Source: Clostridia bacterium
Lineage (GTDB): Bacteria > Bacillota > Clostridia > Christensenellales > CAG-138
Assembly: GCA_017438865.1 (NCBI GenBank)
Contig: JAFRUN010000064.1
Coordinates: forward strand, 1-64,000
Length of the DNA: 64,000 nucleotides
Reading direction: 5' to 3'
A program made the position numbers and the translations under genes. The notes under the pieces were generated by a model, which saw only the letters and a list, made by a program, of their open reading frames with translations, was not told where the DNA came from and ran no database searches. How positions within the stretch are numbered: position 1 is the first letter of the stretch; every line of letters begins with the position of its first letter. Shown in pieces: positions 53,605-61,815 of this stretch.

Positions 53605-54221
53605 TTCTTGCTTTCGAACCACGTTTGCGCAAAGGCGGCGACGGCGGAGGCAAGCGCCTTCAGATCCCATTCGCCGGTGTTGACGGTGAGATGATAGCTT
53701 TCGCAGCGTCCCCATTCGCTGCCGGTCAGAAACTCGCGGGTGCGGGCGCGCGCCTTGTCGATCTCCTTCATCTTGCGGACAAGCTCGCGGTCGGTGAGCC
53801 GTTCGTCCTCCCGCGCGCGGGCGCGGCAGCGGCGGATCTTTGCCTCACGGTCGGCGCACACAAAGATGCTGAACGGATGCAGATCCTTGAGGATCGCGTC
53901 TGCGTTGCGTCCGATGATCACGCAGTCCTTTCCGAGCGCGGCGATCCCCTCGATGACCTTTTTCTGCTGCACAAGGAGGTCGATCTTGCTTGCGTTTATG
54001 TACGCGACCGAATGCATCGTGCCGCCGAAGGTCACGGGGAAGTCCTGCCAGCCGTGATTGTCAAGCGCGGTCTCGACATAGTTCGCGTCCAGTCCGCTCT
54101 TGTCGGCGATGGCGGAGATGATCTCGCTGTCGTAATAGTCGTATCCCAGAAGATCGGCGACGCGCTTTCCGAGCTCGCGTCCGCCGGAACCGAATTCGCG
54201 GCTTACGGTGATGATATTCAT
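53601..54221 (-). CDS. Cytidylate kinase-like protein
   Basis: 206 residues from the ATG at 54221. The P-loop-like start is ITVSREFGSGGRELGKRVAD, followed by YDYYDSEII, matching the cytidylate_kin2 family (PF13189). VIIGRNADAIL near 113 and the FVCADREAKIRR segment complete the nucleotide kinase fold. The true substrate of this family is unknown; it differs from Cmk proper. Followed by the MATE gene with a four-base overlap. Confidence 0.85.
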   Translation of the reverse strand: MNIITVSREFGSGGRELGKRVADLLGYDYYDSEIISAIADKSGLDANYVETALDNHGWQDFPVTFGGTMHSVAYINASKIDLLVQQKKVIEGIAALGKDCVIIGRNADAILKDLHPFSIFVCADREAKIRRCRARAREDERLTDRELVRKMKEIDKARARTREFLTGSEWGRCESYHLTVNTGEWDLKALASAVAAFAQTWFESKK

Positions 54222-54238
54222 GTCTGCTCCTTTCCGAA

Positions 54239-54258
54239 GCGTTCCGAACCCGGAACGC
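54239..54258 (-). promoter_or_regulatory. Hairpin in the leader of the cytidylate kinase-like gene
   Basis: GCGTTCC/GGAACGC 7-bp stem with a 6-nt loop, just before the ribosome-binding site of the minus-strand gene. Role unknown. Confidence 0.45.
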
Positions 54259-54278
54259 CGCGCGGATCGTATATAAAA

Positions 54279-54307
54279 AATATAGTACAATCCGGACGAA
54301 ATGTCAA
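54279..54307 (-). promoter_or_regulatory. Sigma-A promoter for the cytidylate kinase-like gene and MATE gene (minus strand)
   Basis: Minus strand: perfect -35 TTGACA (54302-54307), 17-nt spacer, -10 TATATT (54279-54284). Confidence 0.85.
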
Positions 54308-54346
54308 TCGGATCGACACAAATCGGCACGGGATCGGGAAAGACAC

Positions 54347-54375
54347 TTGCAAGCGAGCGGCGTTTGGGGTACAAT
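54347..54375 (+). promoter_or_regulatory. Sigma-A promoter for udk
   Basis: -35 TTGCAA at 54347-54352, 17-nt spacer, -10 TACAAT at 54370-54375; divergent from the minus-strand promoter 40 nt away. Confidence 0.75.
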
Positions 54376-54407
54376 AAAACAAACAGAGTTCGGAGGGGGA
54401 CGCATTT

Positions 54408-55079
54408 ATGATCATTGTGGGTATCTGCGGCGCATCGGGCAGCGGGAAGAGCACGCTGGCAAAACGGATCCAGGACAGTCTTTCGTGCAGCTGCGTGATC
54501 ATCGGACAGGACTGCTATTATAAGAGCTTTCCGGAGCTGCCGTTCGAGGAGCGCGTGCACATCAATTACGACGAACCGACCATCTTCGACTACGACGAGA
54601 TCCTGCGCGATCTCGACGCGCTCGAAAGCGGGAAACCCATCACGAAAAAGGGGTACGACTATGCAAAGCATCTGCGCGCCGATTCGGACGAGCTGATCTA
54701 TCCGCCCGAGGTGCTCATCATGGAGGGCATCCATGTGTTCCACGATCCGCGCCTCCTCGAGCGCATGGTGCTGAAGGTCTATATGTACGTCGATATCGAC
54801 ATCTGCCTTCTTCGCCGCATCAAGCGCGACATCAAGAGCCGCGGCAGGGCGATCGACAATATCGCCGAGCAGTATGTGGAAACGGTCAAGCCGATGTTCG
54901 AGAAATATATCGTGAACTACATCAACGACGCCGACTTTGCGATCATGCGCGGCGGCAAGAACAAGATGGCGATCGACTGCATCTCGGCGTATCTGACGAC
55001 CAAAGTGCTTGCCGAGCGGTTCGAGAAGGAATCGGGCAGACCGAAGCCCGCGGCGGAAGAGTCCGAAAGAGAAGACTGA
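54408..55079 (+). CDS. udk: Uridine kinase
   Basis: 223 residues. Phosphorylates uridine and cytidine in pyrimidine salvage. P-loop GICGASGSGKST near 5-16; QDCYYKSFPELPFEERVHINYDEP near 39-62 is the uridine-binding region; YVDIDICLLRRIKRDIKSRGR is the lid. CGGAGGGGG precedes the start. Confidence 0.94.
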   Translation: MIIVGICGASGSGKSTLAKRIQDSLSCSCVIIGQDCYYKSFPELPFEERVHINYDEPTIFDYDEILRDLDALESGKPITKKGYDYAKHLRADSDELIYPPEVLIMEGIHVFHDPRLLERMVLKVYMYVDIDICLLRRIKRDIKSRGRAIDNIAEQYVETVKPMFEKYIVNYINDADFAIMRGGKNKMAIDCISAYLTTKVLAERFEKESGRPKPAAEESERED

Positions 55080-55086
55080 TCTTTGC

Positions 55087-55114
55087 GGAGACGGAGCGAT
55101 CCGTCTCCGTTTTA
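55087..55114 (+). terminator. Intrinsic terminator after udk
   Basis: Perfect 9-bp stem GGAGACGGA (55087-55095) / TCCGTCTCC (55100-55108), GCGA loop, GTTTTAT; the next gene starts only 12 nt later, so partial readthrough is likely. Confidence 0.7.
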
Positions 55115-55126
55115 TACGGAGGACGC

Positions 55127-55813
55127 ATGACGGATACAGACCTGTATTTTGAAACAAGCGGGGCGGGCGAGCCGCTGATCCTGCTGCACGGAAACGGAGA
55201 GGACCGCACGGATTTTGAGGGGCAGATTCCGTACCTTGCAGAGCGGTTCGCTGTTTACGCGGTCGATACGCGCGGACACGGCAAAAGCCCTGCGGGAACG
55301 AAGCCGTTTACGCTTTCGCAGTTTGCGGACGACCTTAAGGACTTTATGGACGCGCAGGGGATCGGACGCGCGCATCTGCTCGGCTTTTCGGACGGCGCGA
55401 ACATTGCGATGCTGTTTGCGCTCAGATACCCCGAACGGCTTTCGTCGCTCGTTCTGAACAGCGGGAACCTGTATCCCGAGGGATTGGCGCAGGATATCCT
55501 CGACGAGATGCGCATCGATTACGAAGCGGCAAAGAACGGCAGGACGGAGGAGGAACGGCATGAAGCCGCGCTGCTCGAACTGATGCTTTTTGAACCGCAG
55601 ATCCGACCGGAAGAACTGTCGAAGATCGCCGTTCCGACGCTCGTTATCGCCGGCGACCGCGATATGATCCGACCGGAGCATACGCGGCTGATTGCAAACA
55701 GCATCCAGGGTGCAAAGCTCCGCATTCTGCCCGGCACGCACGGTCTGCTGCTGGAATCGCCGGATGCGTTCAACCGCGCGGTCGGCGCGTTTTACGACAC
55801 GCTTGTCCGATAA
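55127..55813 (+). CDS. Alpha/beta hydrolase
   Basis: 228 residues. Oxyanion HGNGED near 21-26, nucleophile elbow GFSDG with Ser88, acid Asp in VIAGDRDMI near 174, and the catalytic His in PGTHGLLLE near 206. This full triad indicates an active esterase or peptidase-like hydrolase; the substrate is unknown. GGAGG before the start. No signal peptide. Confidence 0.87.
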   Translation: MTDTDLYFETSGAGEPLILLHGNGEDRTDFEGQIPYLAERFAVYAVDTRGHGKSPAGTKPFTLSQFADDLKDFMDAQGIGRAHLLGFSDGANIAMLFALRYPERLSSLVLNSGNLYPEGLAQDILDEMRIDYEAAKNGRTEEERHEAALLELMLFEPQIRPEELSKIAVPTLVIAGDRDMIRPEHTRLIANSIQGAKLRILPGTHGLLLESPDAFNRAVGAFYDTLVR

Positions 55814-55826
55814 GAAAAGCGAAAGC

Positions 55827-55855
55827 GCCGGGGGCGGGCCCCCGGCTTTTTATAT
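55827..55855 (+). terminator. Intrinsic terminator after the hydrolase gene
   Basis: Perfect 8-bp stem GCCGGGGG (55827-55834) / CCCCCGGC (55839-55846), CGGG loop, TTTTTAT. Confidence 0.88.
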
Positions 55856-55890
55856 ATTTGAAAAAACGGCGTAAATCGGCAAATTGCGTG

Positions 55891-55919
55891 TTGACAAAAC
55901 CGGGGGAATGTGGCACTAT
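55891..55919 (+). promoter_or_regulatory. Promoter of the cupin regulator and pot operon
   Basis: Perfect -35 TTGACA at 55891-55896, 17-nt spacer, weak -10 CACTAT at 55914-55919 (or ACTATA one base later). Confidence 0.65.
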
Positions 55920-55927
55920 ATGGAGAG

Positions 55928-55959
55928 AAAAGTTTAGTGATCGTAAACTAAAAGTTTAG
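55928..55959. promoter_or_regulatory. Candidate operator of the cupin regulator
   Basis: Two copies of AAAAGTTTAG start 22 bp apart (55928 and 55950), and AGTTTA (55931-55936) faces TAAACT (55944-55949). They lie just downstream of the promoter and before the regulator gene, so binding would block transcription. Confidence 0.65.
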
Positions 55960-55973
55960 AAAGGATAGACACG

Positions 55974-56528
55974 ATGGAAACGGGCAGACCGGAGATCGGA
56001 CGAAAGCTGAGACGGCTTCGCGTAAAGCTCGGGCTGACGCAGGAGGAGCTTGCGGCGCGTACCGAGCTCACCAAGGGGTTTATCTCGCAGCTTGAGAACG
56101 ATATCACCTCGCCTTCGATCGCGACGCTCATCGACATTCTCGAAGCGCTCGGGACCGACATTTCCGCATTCTTCAACGACCGATCGGACGCGCGCGTGGT
56201 GTTCACGCCGGACGACACGTTCGAGAAGGAGGACGAGGAGGCGGGCACGCTGATCCGCTGGCTTGTGCCGAACGCGCAGAAAAACGCGCTGGAGCCGATC
56301 CTCGTCACGATCCGCCCGGGCGGACAGACGGAGGAGCTCGATCCGCACGAGGGCGAGGAATTCGGGCACGTTCTTTCCGGAACGGTGACGCTCGTGGACG
56401 GCGACGCAAAATATCGCGTAAAGAAGGGCGACAGCTTTTACCTGCATCCGCAGGGCGTACACTATCTTTTCAACAACGGAAAAACACCGGCGAAGGTGCT
56501 CTGGATCAGCACGCCGCCGTCATTTTAA
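55974..56528 (+). CDS. XRE-type regulator with C-terminal cupin domain
   Basis: 184 residues. Helix-turn-helix at about 8-62 (GRKLRRLRVKLGLTQEELAARTELTKGFISQLE), then a cupin barrel (about 110-184; LDPHEGEEFGHVLSGTVTL, DSFYLHPQGVHY). Such HTH-cupin proteins often sit before potABCD and are thought to respond to polyamines or a related small molecule. Potential operator repeats lie in its own promoter. The pot operon starts nine bases later. Confidence 0.9.
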   Translation: METGRPEIGRKLRRLRVKLGLTQEELAARTELTKGFISQLENDITSPSIATLIDILEALGTDISAFFNDRSDARVVFTPDDTFEKEDEEAGTLIRWLVPNAQKNALEPILVTIRPGGQTEELDPHEGEEFGHVLSGTVTLVDGDAKYRVKKGDSFYLHPQGVHYLFNNGKTPAKVLWISTPPSF

Positions 56529-56537
56529 GGGGGGCAC

Positions 56538-57962
56538 ATGGAAAGCAGGCATTTGATCGAACTGGTTGACGTCAGCAAGGATTACAACGGGGACGTGGCG
56601 CTCGAGCACGTCAATCTGTATATCAACGACGGCGAGTTTTTAACGCTTCTGGGACCGTCCGGCTGCGGCAAGACGACGCTCCTTCGCTGCATCGCGGGGT
56701 TCATCACGCCGTCCTCCGGCATGATCAAGATGAACGGCGTCGACATCGCAAAGGTCCCGCCGCACAAGCGCGAGATCAACACGGTCTTCCAGAAGTACGC
56801 GCTGTTTCCGCACCTCAATGTGCATGACAACATCGCATTCGGTCTGAAGATCAAGAAGACGCCGAAGCCCGTCATCGAGGAGAAGGTCGAAAAGATGCTG
56901 AAGCTCGTAAACTTGGAGGGCTACGGCAGGCGCTGGATCGACCAGCTTTCCGGCGGGCAGCAGCAGCGCGTGGCGATCGCGCGCGCGCTTGTCAACGAGC
57001 CGAAGGTGCTTCTTCTGGACGAACCGCTGGGCGCGCTGGATCTGAAGCTCCGGCAGGAGATGCAGGTGGAACTGAAGCGTATGCAGCGGCAGCTCGGCAT
57101 CACGTTCATCTACGTCACGCACGACCAGGAAGAGGCGCTGACCATGTCTGACACGATCGTCGTCATGAAGGACGGCGTCATTCAGCAGATCGGCAAGCCG
57201 ACCGACATCTACAACGAGCCGAAGAACCCGTTCGTCGCGGACTTCATCGGCGAAAGCAACATCGTTCCGGGACTCATGCTCGAGGACTACAAGGTCCGCA
57301 TGAACGGCGTGGTTTACCGCTGCGTGGACGCGGGCTTCGGCAGGAACGTCGAGGTCGACGCGGTCGTGCGTCCCGAGGACATCGACATCGTTCCGCCGGA
57401 AAAATCGCGTGTTTCCGGCACGGTCGCGTCGGTCGTGTTCATGGGCGTGCATTATGAGATCTGCGTGGACTGCGGCGGGTACGAATGGATCGTTCATACC
57501 ACGGACTTTGCGGCGGTAGGTCAGCGCGTCGGCATTCAGATCCTGCCGGACGCGATCCATATCATGAAAAAGACGCGCGCGAACAACATCTTCGACGCCG
57601 AGGTCTGGCCGGGCGACGGCGCGATCTACATCGACGACGTGGCGTTCCCGTGCGAGGGACTGGACGATTATGAGAACAAAGAGATTGCCATCGTGCGCAT
57701 CGCGCCCGAAAACGTGCGCCTCGCTGCGCCGCAGGACGCGAAGCTCACCGGTACGATCAAAGCGTGCATGTTCCTCGGCACGCACTACGAGGTCACGATC
57801 TCCTGCGAGGAAAACGACTGGATCGCCCATTCCGACGAGTTCATGGAGGACGGCGAGGAGGTCGGCATTCTGGTCGATCCCGACAAGATGGAGCTCACCA
57901 AAAAGGACGATGAGGCGGACGAAGAAACCGAAAAGGCCGAGATCGTAACGCGCGAAGAGTAA
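56538..57962 (+). CDS. potA: Spermidine/putrescine ABC transporter ATPase with extended C-terminus
   Basis: 474 residues, about 100 more than usual for PotA. The ATPase domain (1-240) has Walker [10 protein letters not shown], signature [15 protein letters not shown], Walker [14 protein letters not shown]. The C-terminal part repeats: [18 protein letters not shown] from about 291 and [17 protein letters not shown] from about 403 share GT-x5-F-x-G-x-HYE and a later W-I-x-H. Thus two TOBE-like modules are present instead of one, the second preceded by about 60 residues. The tail is very acidic. Confidence 0.92.
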   Translation: MESRHLIELVDVSKDYNGDVALEHVNLYINDGEFLTLLGPSGCGKTTLLRCIAGFITPSSGMIKMNGVDIAKVPPHKREINTVFQKYALFPHLNVHDNIAFGLKIKKTPKPVIEEKVEKMLKLVNLEGYGRRWIDQLSGGQQQRVAIARALVNEPKVLLLDEPLGALDLKLRQEMQVELKRMQRQLGITFIYVTHDQEEALTMSDTIVVMKDGVIQQIGKPTDIYNEPKNPFVADFIGESNIVPGLMLEDYKVRMNGVVYRCVDAGFGRNVEVDAVVRPEDIDIVPPEKSRVSGTVASVVFMGVHYEICVDCGGYEWIVHTTDFAAVGQRVGIQILPDAIHIMKKTRANNIFDAEVWPGDGAIYIDDVAFPCEGLDDYENKEIAIVRIAPENVRLAAPQDAKLTGTIKACMFLGTHYEVTISCEENDWIAHSDEFMEDGEEVGILVDPDKMELTKKDDEADEETEKAEIVTREE

Positions 57963-57974
57963 GAGGGCAGGGTC

Positions 57975-58784
57975 ATGAAGCGAAAATACTTTGCTTATCC
58001 GTATATCGTATGGATGATCCTGTTCATCGCCGCGCCGATGCTGTTCATCTTCTACTATGCGTTCAATGTGAACGGCACGTGGACGGCGGAGAAGTTTCTC
58101 GACACGCTGAAAAACGTCAGCTACTGGAAAACGCTTTTGCGGAGCGTTCTGATGGCGTTCGGCACGACTGCGATCTGCCTGCTGCTCGGTTATCCGATCG
58201 CGTACATCCTGTCGAACATGAAGAAGTCGGTCGCGGGATTCATTTCGGTCCTGTTCTTTGTGCCGATGTGGATGAACTTTGTGCTGCGCACCTACGCATG
58301 GAGCGCGATCATCGAATACGCGATCCCCGATCTGTTCAACATGACGCGTTCGCTGACGGCGACGTCGACGGGACGCACGGTCGCCGTGCTGCTCGTCCTC
58401 GTTTATGACTTCCTGCCGTTCATGGTGCTGCCGCTTTACAATACGCTCAGCAAGCTCGACAAGAGCTTATTGGAAGCGTCGCGCGATCTCGGCGCAAACG
58501 GACGGACGACGTTTTTCCGCGTGGTGCTGCCGCTGTCGATCCCGGGCATCGTTTCCGGCATCACGATGGTGTTCGTGCCCGCGATCACGGCGTTTACGGT
58601 TCCGGCGCTGATCGGCAACGGCAACTACTCGCTGTACGGCAACGTGATCGACGATGCGTTCAAGATCAATCCGGAATACTCCATCGGCTCCACGCTGTCC
58701 ATCATCCTGCTGGTGTTCGTTTTGATCAGCACGCTGATCATGAACCACTTCGACACCGATAAGGAAGGAGGGAGCATCCTGTGA
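57975..58784 (+). CDS. potB: Spermidine/putrescine ABC transporter permease
   Basis: 269 residues with six membrane helices. The EAA-loop-type motif for ATPase contact reads LEASRDLGANGRTTFFRVVLPLS near 172-194. GGCAGGG before the start. The stop overlaps potC by four bases. Confidence 0.93.
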   Translation: MKRKYFAYPYIVWMILFIAAPMLFIFYYAFNVNGTWTAEKFLDTLKNVSYWKTLLRSVLMAFGTTAICLLLGYPIAYILSNMKKSVAGFISVLFFVPMWMNFVLRTYAWSAIIEYAIPDLFNMTRSLTATSTGRTVAVLLVLVYDFLPFMVLPLYNTLSKLDKSLLEASRDLGANGRTTFFRVVLPLSIPGIVSGITMVFVPAITAFTVPALIGNGNYSLYGNVIDDAFKINPEYSIGSTLSIILLVFVLISTLIMNHFDTDKEGGSIL

Positions 58785-59644
58785 AGCGATTCGGCCGTTC
58801 CCTCAAATACGTCTACCTCGGCGTTATGCTGCTGTTCCTGTACCTGCCGATCGTGTACCTGATCGTGTTCTCGTTCAACAGCTTCCATGTCAACAGAGGC
58901 AACGTCGACTATACGAACATCGGCAAGTGCACCGGCTTTACGCTGTCAAACTACGCCGACGTCTTCACGGGCGAAGCGGGCAAGGCGCTTCTTTTAACAC
59001 TTGAGATCGCTCTGATCTCCAGCGTGGTCGCAACGATCATCGGCACCGCCGCGGCGATCGGCATCAACAGCATGAAGAAGCGTTCGCGTTCCGCCGTGCT
59101 GTCCGTGTCGCAGCTGCCGATGGTGAACCCGGACCTCGTTACCGGCATCACGTTCATGATGCTGTTCGCGTTCGTTAACTCGCTGCTTGCGAACGTGAAC
59201 ATCAAGATCAGCGACTTCGGAAAGCTTTTGATCGCGCACATCTCGTTCAGCATTCCGTATGTGATCTTCTCGGTGCTGCCGCGTTTGAAGCAAAGCTCCG
59301 ACATGCTCTACGAAGCGGCGCTCGACCTCGGCTGCTCGCCGTTCCAGGCGCTTTTGAAGGCGGTCATTCCGGACATCATGCCGGGCATCAGTTCGGGCTT
59401 TATCATGGCGCTGACGATGTCGCTCGACGATTTTGTCGTCAGCTACTTCGTATCCGACCTGCGATCGACGCTTTCGATCTACATTTATTCCCGTGCGGCG
59501 CACGGCACAAAGGGCGTCAATCCGGCGCTCGCGACGATCATCTTTATTCCGCTCGTAACGATGCTGCTCATTGTGAACCTCCGGCGGCTTGCAAAAGAGC
59601 GAGAATACGAGATCCAGAACAAGAAAGTCAAAATGAAGAAGTAA
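58781..59644 (+). CDS. potC: Spermidine/putrescine ABC transporter permease
   Basis: 287 residues with six membrane helices. The EAA motif is YEAALDLGCSPFQALLKAVIP near 181-201. N-terminal YVYLGVMLLFLYLPIVYLIVFSFN is typical of PotC. With PotB it forms the membrane channel of the importer. Coupled to potB by an ATGA-type overlap. Confidence 0.93.
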   Translation: MKRFGRSLKYVYLGVMLLFLYLPIVYLIVFSFNSFHVNRGNVDYTNIGKCTGFTLSNYADVFTGEAGKALLLTLEIALISSVVATIIGTAAAIGINSMKKRSRSAVLSVSQLPMVNPDLVTGITFMMLFAFVNSLLANVNIKISDFGKLLIAHISFSIPYVIFSVLPRLKQSSDMLYEAALDLGCSPFQALLKAVIPDIMPGISSGFIMALTMSLDDFVVSYFVSDLRSTLSIYIYSRAAHGTKGVNPALATIIFIPLVTMLLIVNLRRLAKEREYEIQNKKVKMKK

Positions 59645-59657
59645 GGAGAGAGGGAAC

Positions 59658-60740
59658 ATGAAAAAGATTCTTTGCGCGGTATTGATCGCAGCGATGCTGC
59701 TCACGTTTGCGGCATGCACGAGCACGGCGACGATCGAGTTTGCGGACGGCGATCAGTATTCTGAAATCGGCGGCGAACTGAACGTCCTGAACTGGGGCGA
59801 ATACATCGATCCCGAGCTGATCGAGATCTTCGAGCGTGAGACCGGCGTCAAGGTCAACTACGTCGAAATGACCAGCAACGAGGAGATGCTGATCAAGCTC
59901 CGTTCCTCGGACAGCCCGTACGATCTCTGCTTCCCGTCGGACTACATTATCGAGCAGATGATCCGCGAGGATATGCTGCTGCCGCTCGATTATTCCAAGA
60001 TCCCGAACGCGAAGAACATCGATCCGAAGATGAACGAGTTTACGAACGTGTTCGATCCGGGCGCAAAGTACTCCCTGCCGTATATGTGGGGCACGGTCGG
60101 CATCCTCTATAATACCACGATGGTCGAGGAGCCGGTGGACAGCTGGGGCATTCTCTGGGACGAGAAGTACGCCGGCAACATCTGGATGTACGACAGCGTT
60201 CGCGATACGATCGGCATCACGCTGAAGTACCTCGGCTACGACCTCAACACCCGCAACGAGGACGAGGTCGCCGCCGCGCGCGACAAGCTGATCGAGCAGG
60301 CGCCTTTGAGAAAGGGCTTCGGCACCGATAATATGCGCACTTCCATGATCAACGGCAAGGCGGCGCTCGCGCTGATCTATTCCGGTGACGCGTTCGCCGC
60401 GATCGACGAGAACGAGGATCTTGCGTATGTCGTTCCGATGGAAGGCAGCAACGTATGGTACGACAACGTCGTCATTCCGAAGACCGCGAAGAACGTCGAA
60501 GCCGCGCTTGCGTTTATCAACTTCCTGAACGACGGCAACGTTGCGGCGAAGAACACCGAATATATCTGCTATTCGACGCCGAACAAGGCGGCGATGGACC
60601 GTCTCGGTGAGGAATTCACCGGGGACGAGACCTACAATCCTTCGGAGGAAGTGCTTGCCCGCTGCGAGGTGTTCCACGATCTCGGCGAATTTGTCGAGGT
60701 GTTCAACGCGGCATGGAGCAAGATCAAGTCTTCGAACTGA
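59658..60740 (+). CDS. potD: Spermidine/putrescine-binding lipoprotein
   Basis: 360 residues. Lipoprotein signal with lipobox TFAAC and predicted lipidation at C20. The solute-binding fold shows LNVLNWGEYIDPELIEIFE near 39-57 and LCFPSDYIIEQMI near 92-104, as in PotD/PotF. Tethered outside the membrane to deliver polyamines to PotBC. GGAGAG before the start. Confidence 0.94.
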   Translation: MKKILCAVLIAAMLLTFAACTSTATIEFADGDQYSEIGGELNVLNWGEYIDPELIEIFERETGVKVNYVEMTSNEEMLIKLRSSDSPYDLCFPSDYIIEQMIREDMLLPLDYSKIPNAKNIDPKMNEFTNVFDPGAKYSLPYMWGTVGILYNTTMVEEPVDSWGILWDEKYAGNIWMYDSVRDTIGITLKYLGYDLNTRNEDEVAAARDKLIEQAPLRKGFGTDNMRTSMINGKAALALIYSGDAFAAIDENEDLAYVVPMEGSNVWYDNVVIPKTAKNVEAALAFINFLNDGNVAAKNTEYICYSTPNKAAMDRLGEEFTGDETYNPSEEVLARCEVFHDLGEFVEVFNAAWSKIKSSN

Positions 60741-60749
60741 GGAGGACCT

Positions 60750-61775
60750 ATGGAGCAGTTAAAGAAAACGCTGCGGGAGCTCATGGCGATCGACAGCACG
60801 ACCGGCTTCTTCGTCGAAATGGACGAATACCTGCTTGCGGAAGCGAAGCGCATGGGCATCCCCGCCGTGCAGCTCAATAAGGGCGGCGTGCGGTTCGACC
60901 TCGGCGGCGAGGGCAACCCCGTGACGATCGCCGCGCACGTCGACGCGATCGGGCTCATGGTCCGGCAAATCAACGCGGACGGAACGCTTTCCGTCATCAA
61001 GGTCGGCGGTGTGCATCCGTATTACGCGCTCGACTGGAACTGCCGCGTGCATGCGAGGAGCGGCAAGGTCTACACCGGCACGGTCCGCCGCAGGAACCCG
61101 AGCGTGCATCTGATGAGCCAATCCGAAAAGGAAACGCCGATGGACCTCGACACGAACCTTGTGCTTTTGCTCGACGAGGACGCGTATTCCCGCGCGGACG
61201 TCGAAGCTTTGGGCATCACCTGCGGCGATCAGGTCGCGATCGAAACGCGCTATCAGGAGACCGGAAACGGCTTCATCAAGAGCCGCTACCTCGACGACAA
61301 GGCAAGCGCCGCGACGCTTCTGGCGCTCGCACAGCGCGTTGCAGACGGCAGAGTGAAGCTCAACCGCAAGGTCAGCTTACTCTTCACGGAGTACGAGGAG
61401 ATCGGTCACGGCGGCGCCTGCGGCATTCCCGCGGACACCAAAGATCTCATCGCGGTCGACATCGGCTGCATCGGGCTCGACCACGACAGCAATGAGCACA
61501 AGGTCACGATCGCCACAAAGGACGCGGCGTTCCCGTATCACACCGTGCTGACCGACGAGCTTGTGAAGCTCTGCGAAAAGAACGGCATTCCGTATGCGCT
61601 CGACATGATGGTCCCGAGCTACGGCTCGGACGCGGACGTATCTTTGCGCGCGGGCTACGATGTGCGCCATGCATTGATCGGTCCCGGCGTCCGCGAAACG
61701 CACGGCTACGAGCGCACGCACGAGGACGCTTTGAAAGCGACGCTCGATCTGATCACCGCCGTCGTCGAAGCATAA
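60750..61775 (+). CDS. M42 family metallopeptidase (aminopeptidase)
   Basis: 341 residues. M42 enzymes are large cytoplasmic dinuclear aminopeptidases that trim peptides. Metal ligands are visible: AAHVDAIGLM near 65-74, SRYLDDKASA near 178-187, the catalytic Glu pair in TEYEEIGHGG near 213-222, and VDIGC near 235. It starts nine bases after potD, so it is probably part of the pot operon, an unusual partner. Confidence 0.9.
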   Translation: MEQLKKTLRELMAIDSTTGFFVEMDEYLLAEAKRMGIPAVQLNKGGVRFDLGGEGNPVTIAAHVDAIGLMVRQINADGTLSVIKVGGVHPYYALDWNCRVHARSGKVYTGTVRRRNPSVHLMSQSEKETPMDLDTNLVLLLDEDAYSRADVEALGITCGDQVAIETRYQETGNGFIKSRYLDDKASAATLLALAQRVADGRVKLNRKVSLLFTEYEEIGHGGACGIPADTKDLIAVDIGCIGLDHDSNEHKVTIATKDAAFPYHTVLTDELVKLCEKNGIPYALDMMVPSYGSDADVSLRAGYDVRHALIGPGVRETHGYERTHEDALKATLDLITAVVEA

Positions 61776-61791
61776 AGAACCGTCACCATAA

Positions 61792-61815
61792 GGACGCTTT
61801 ACGGCGTCCTTTTTC
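61792..61815 (+). terminator. Intrinsic terminator after the M42 gene
   Basis: GGACGC (61792-61797) / GCGTCC (61804-61809), 6-nt loop, TTTTTTCTTTT. It overlaps the last codons of the convergent YlbJ-like gene. Confidence 0.75.

Noticed and set aside
53601..55157. A 518-codon form of the cytidylate kinase-like protein
   Set aside because: The extension is antisense to udk. A promoter and ATG at 54221 define the real start.
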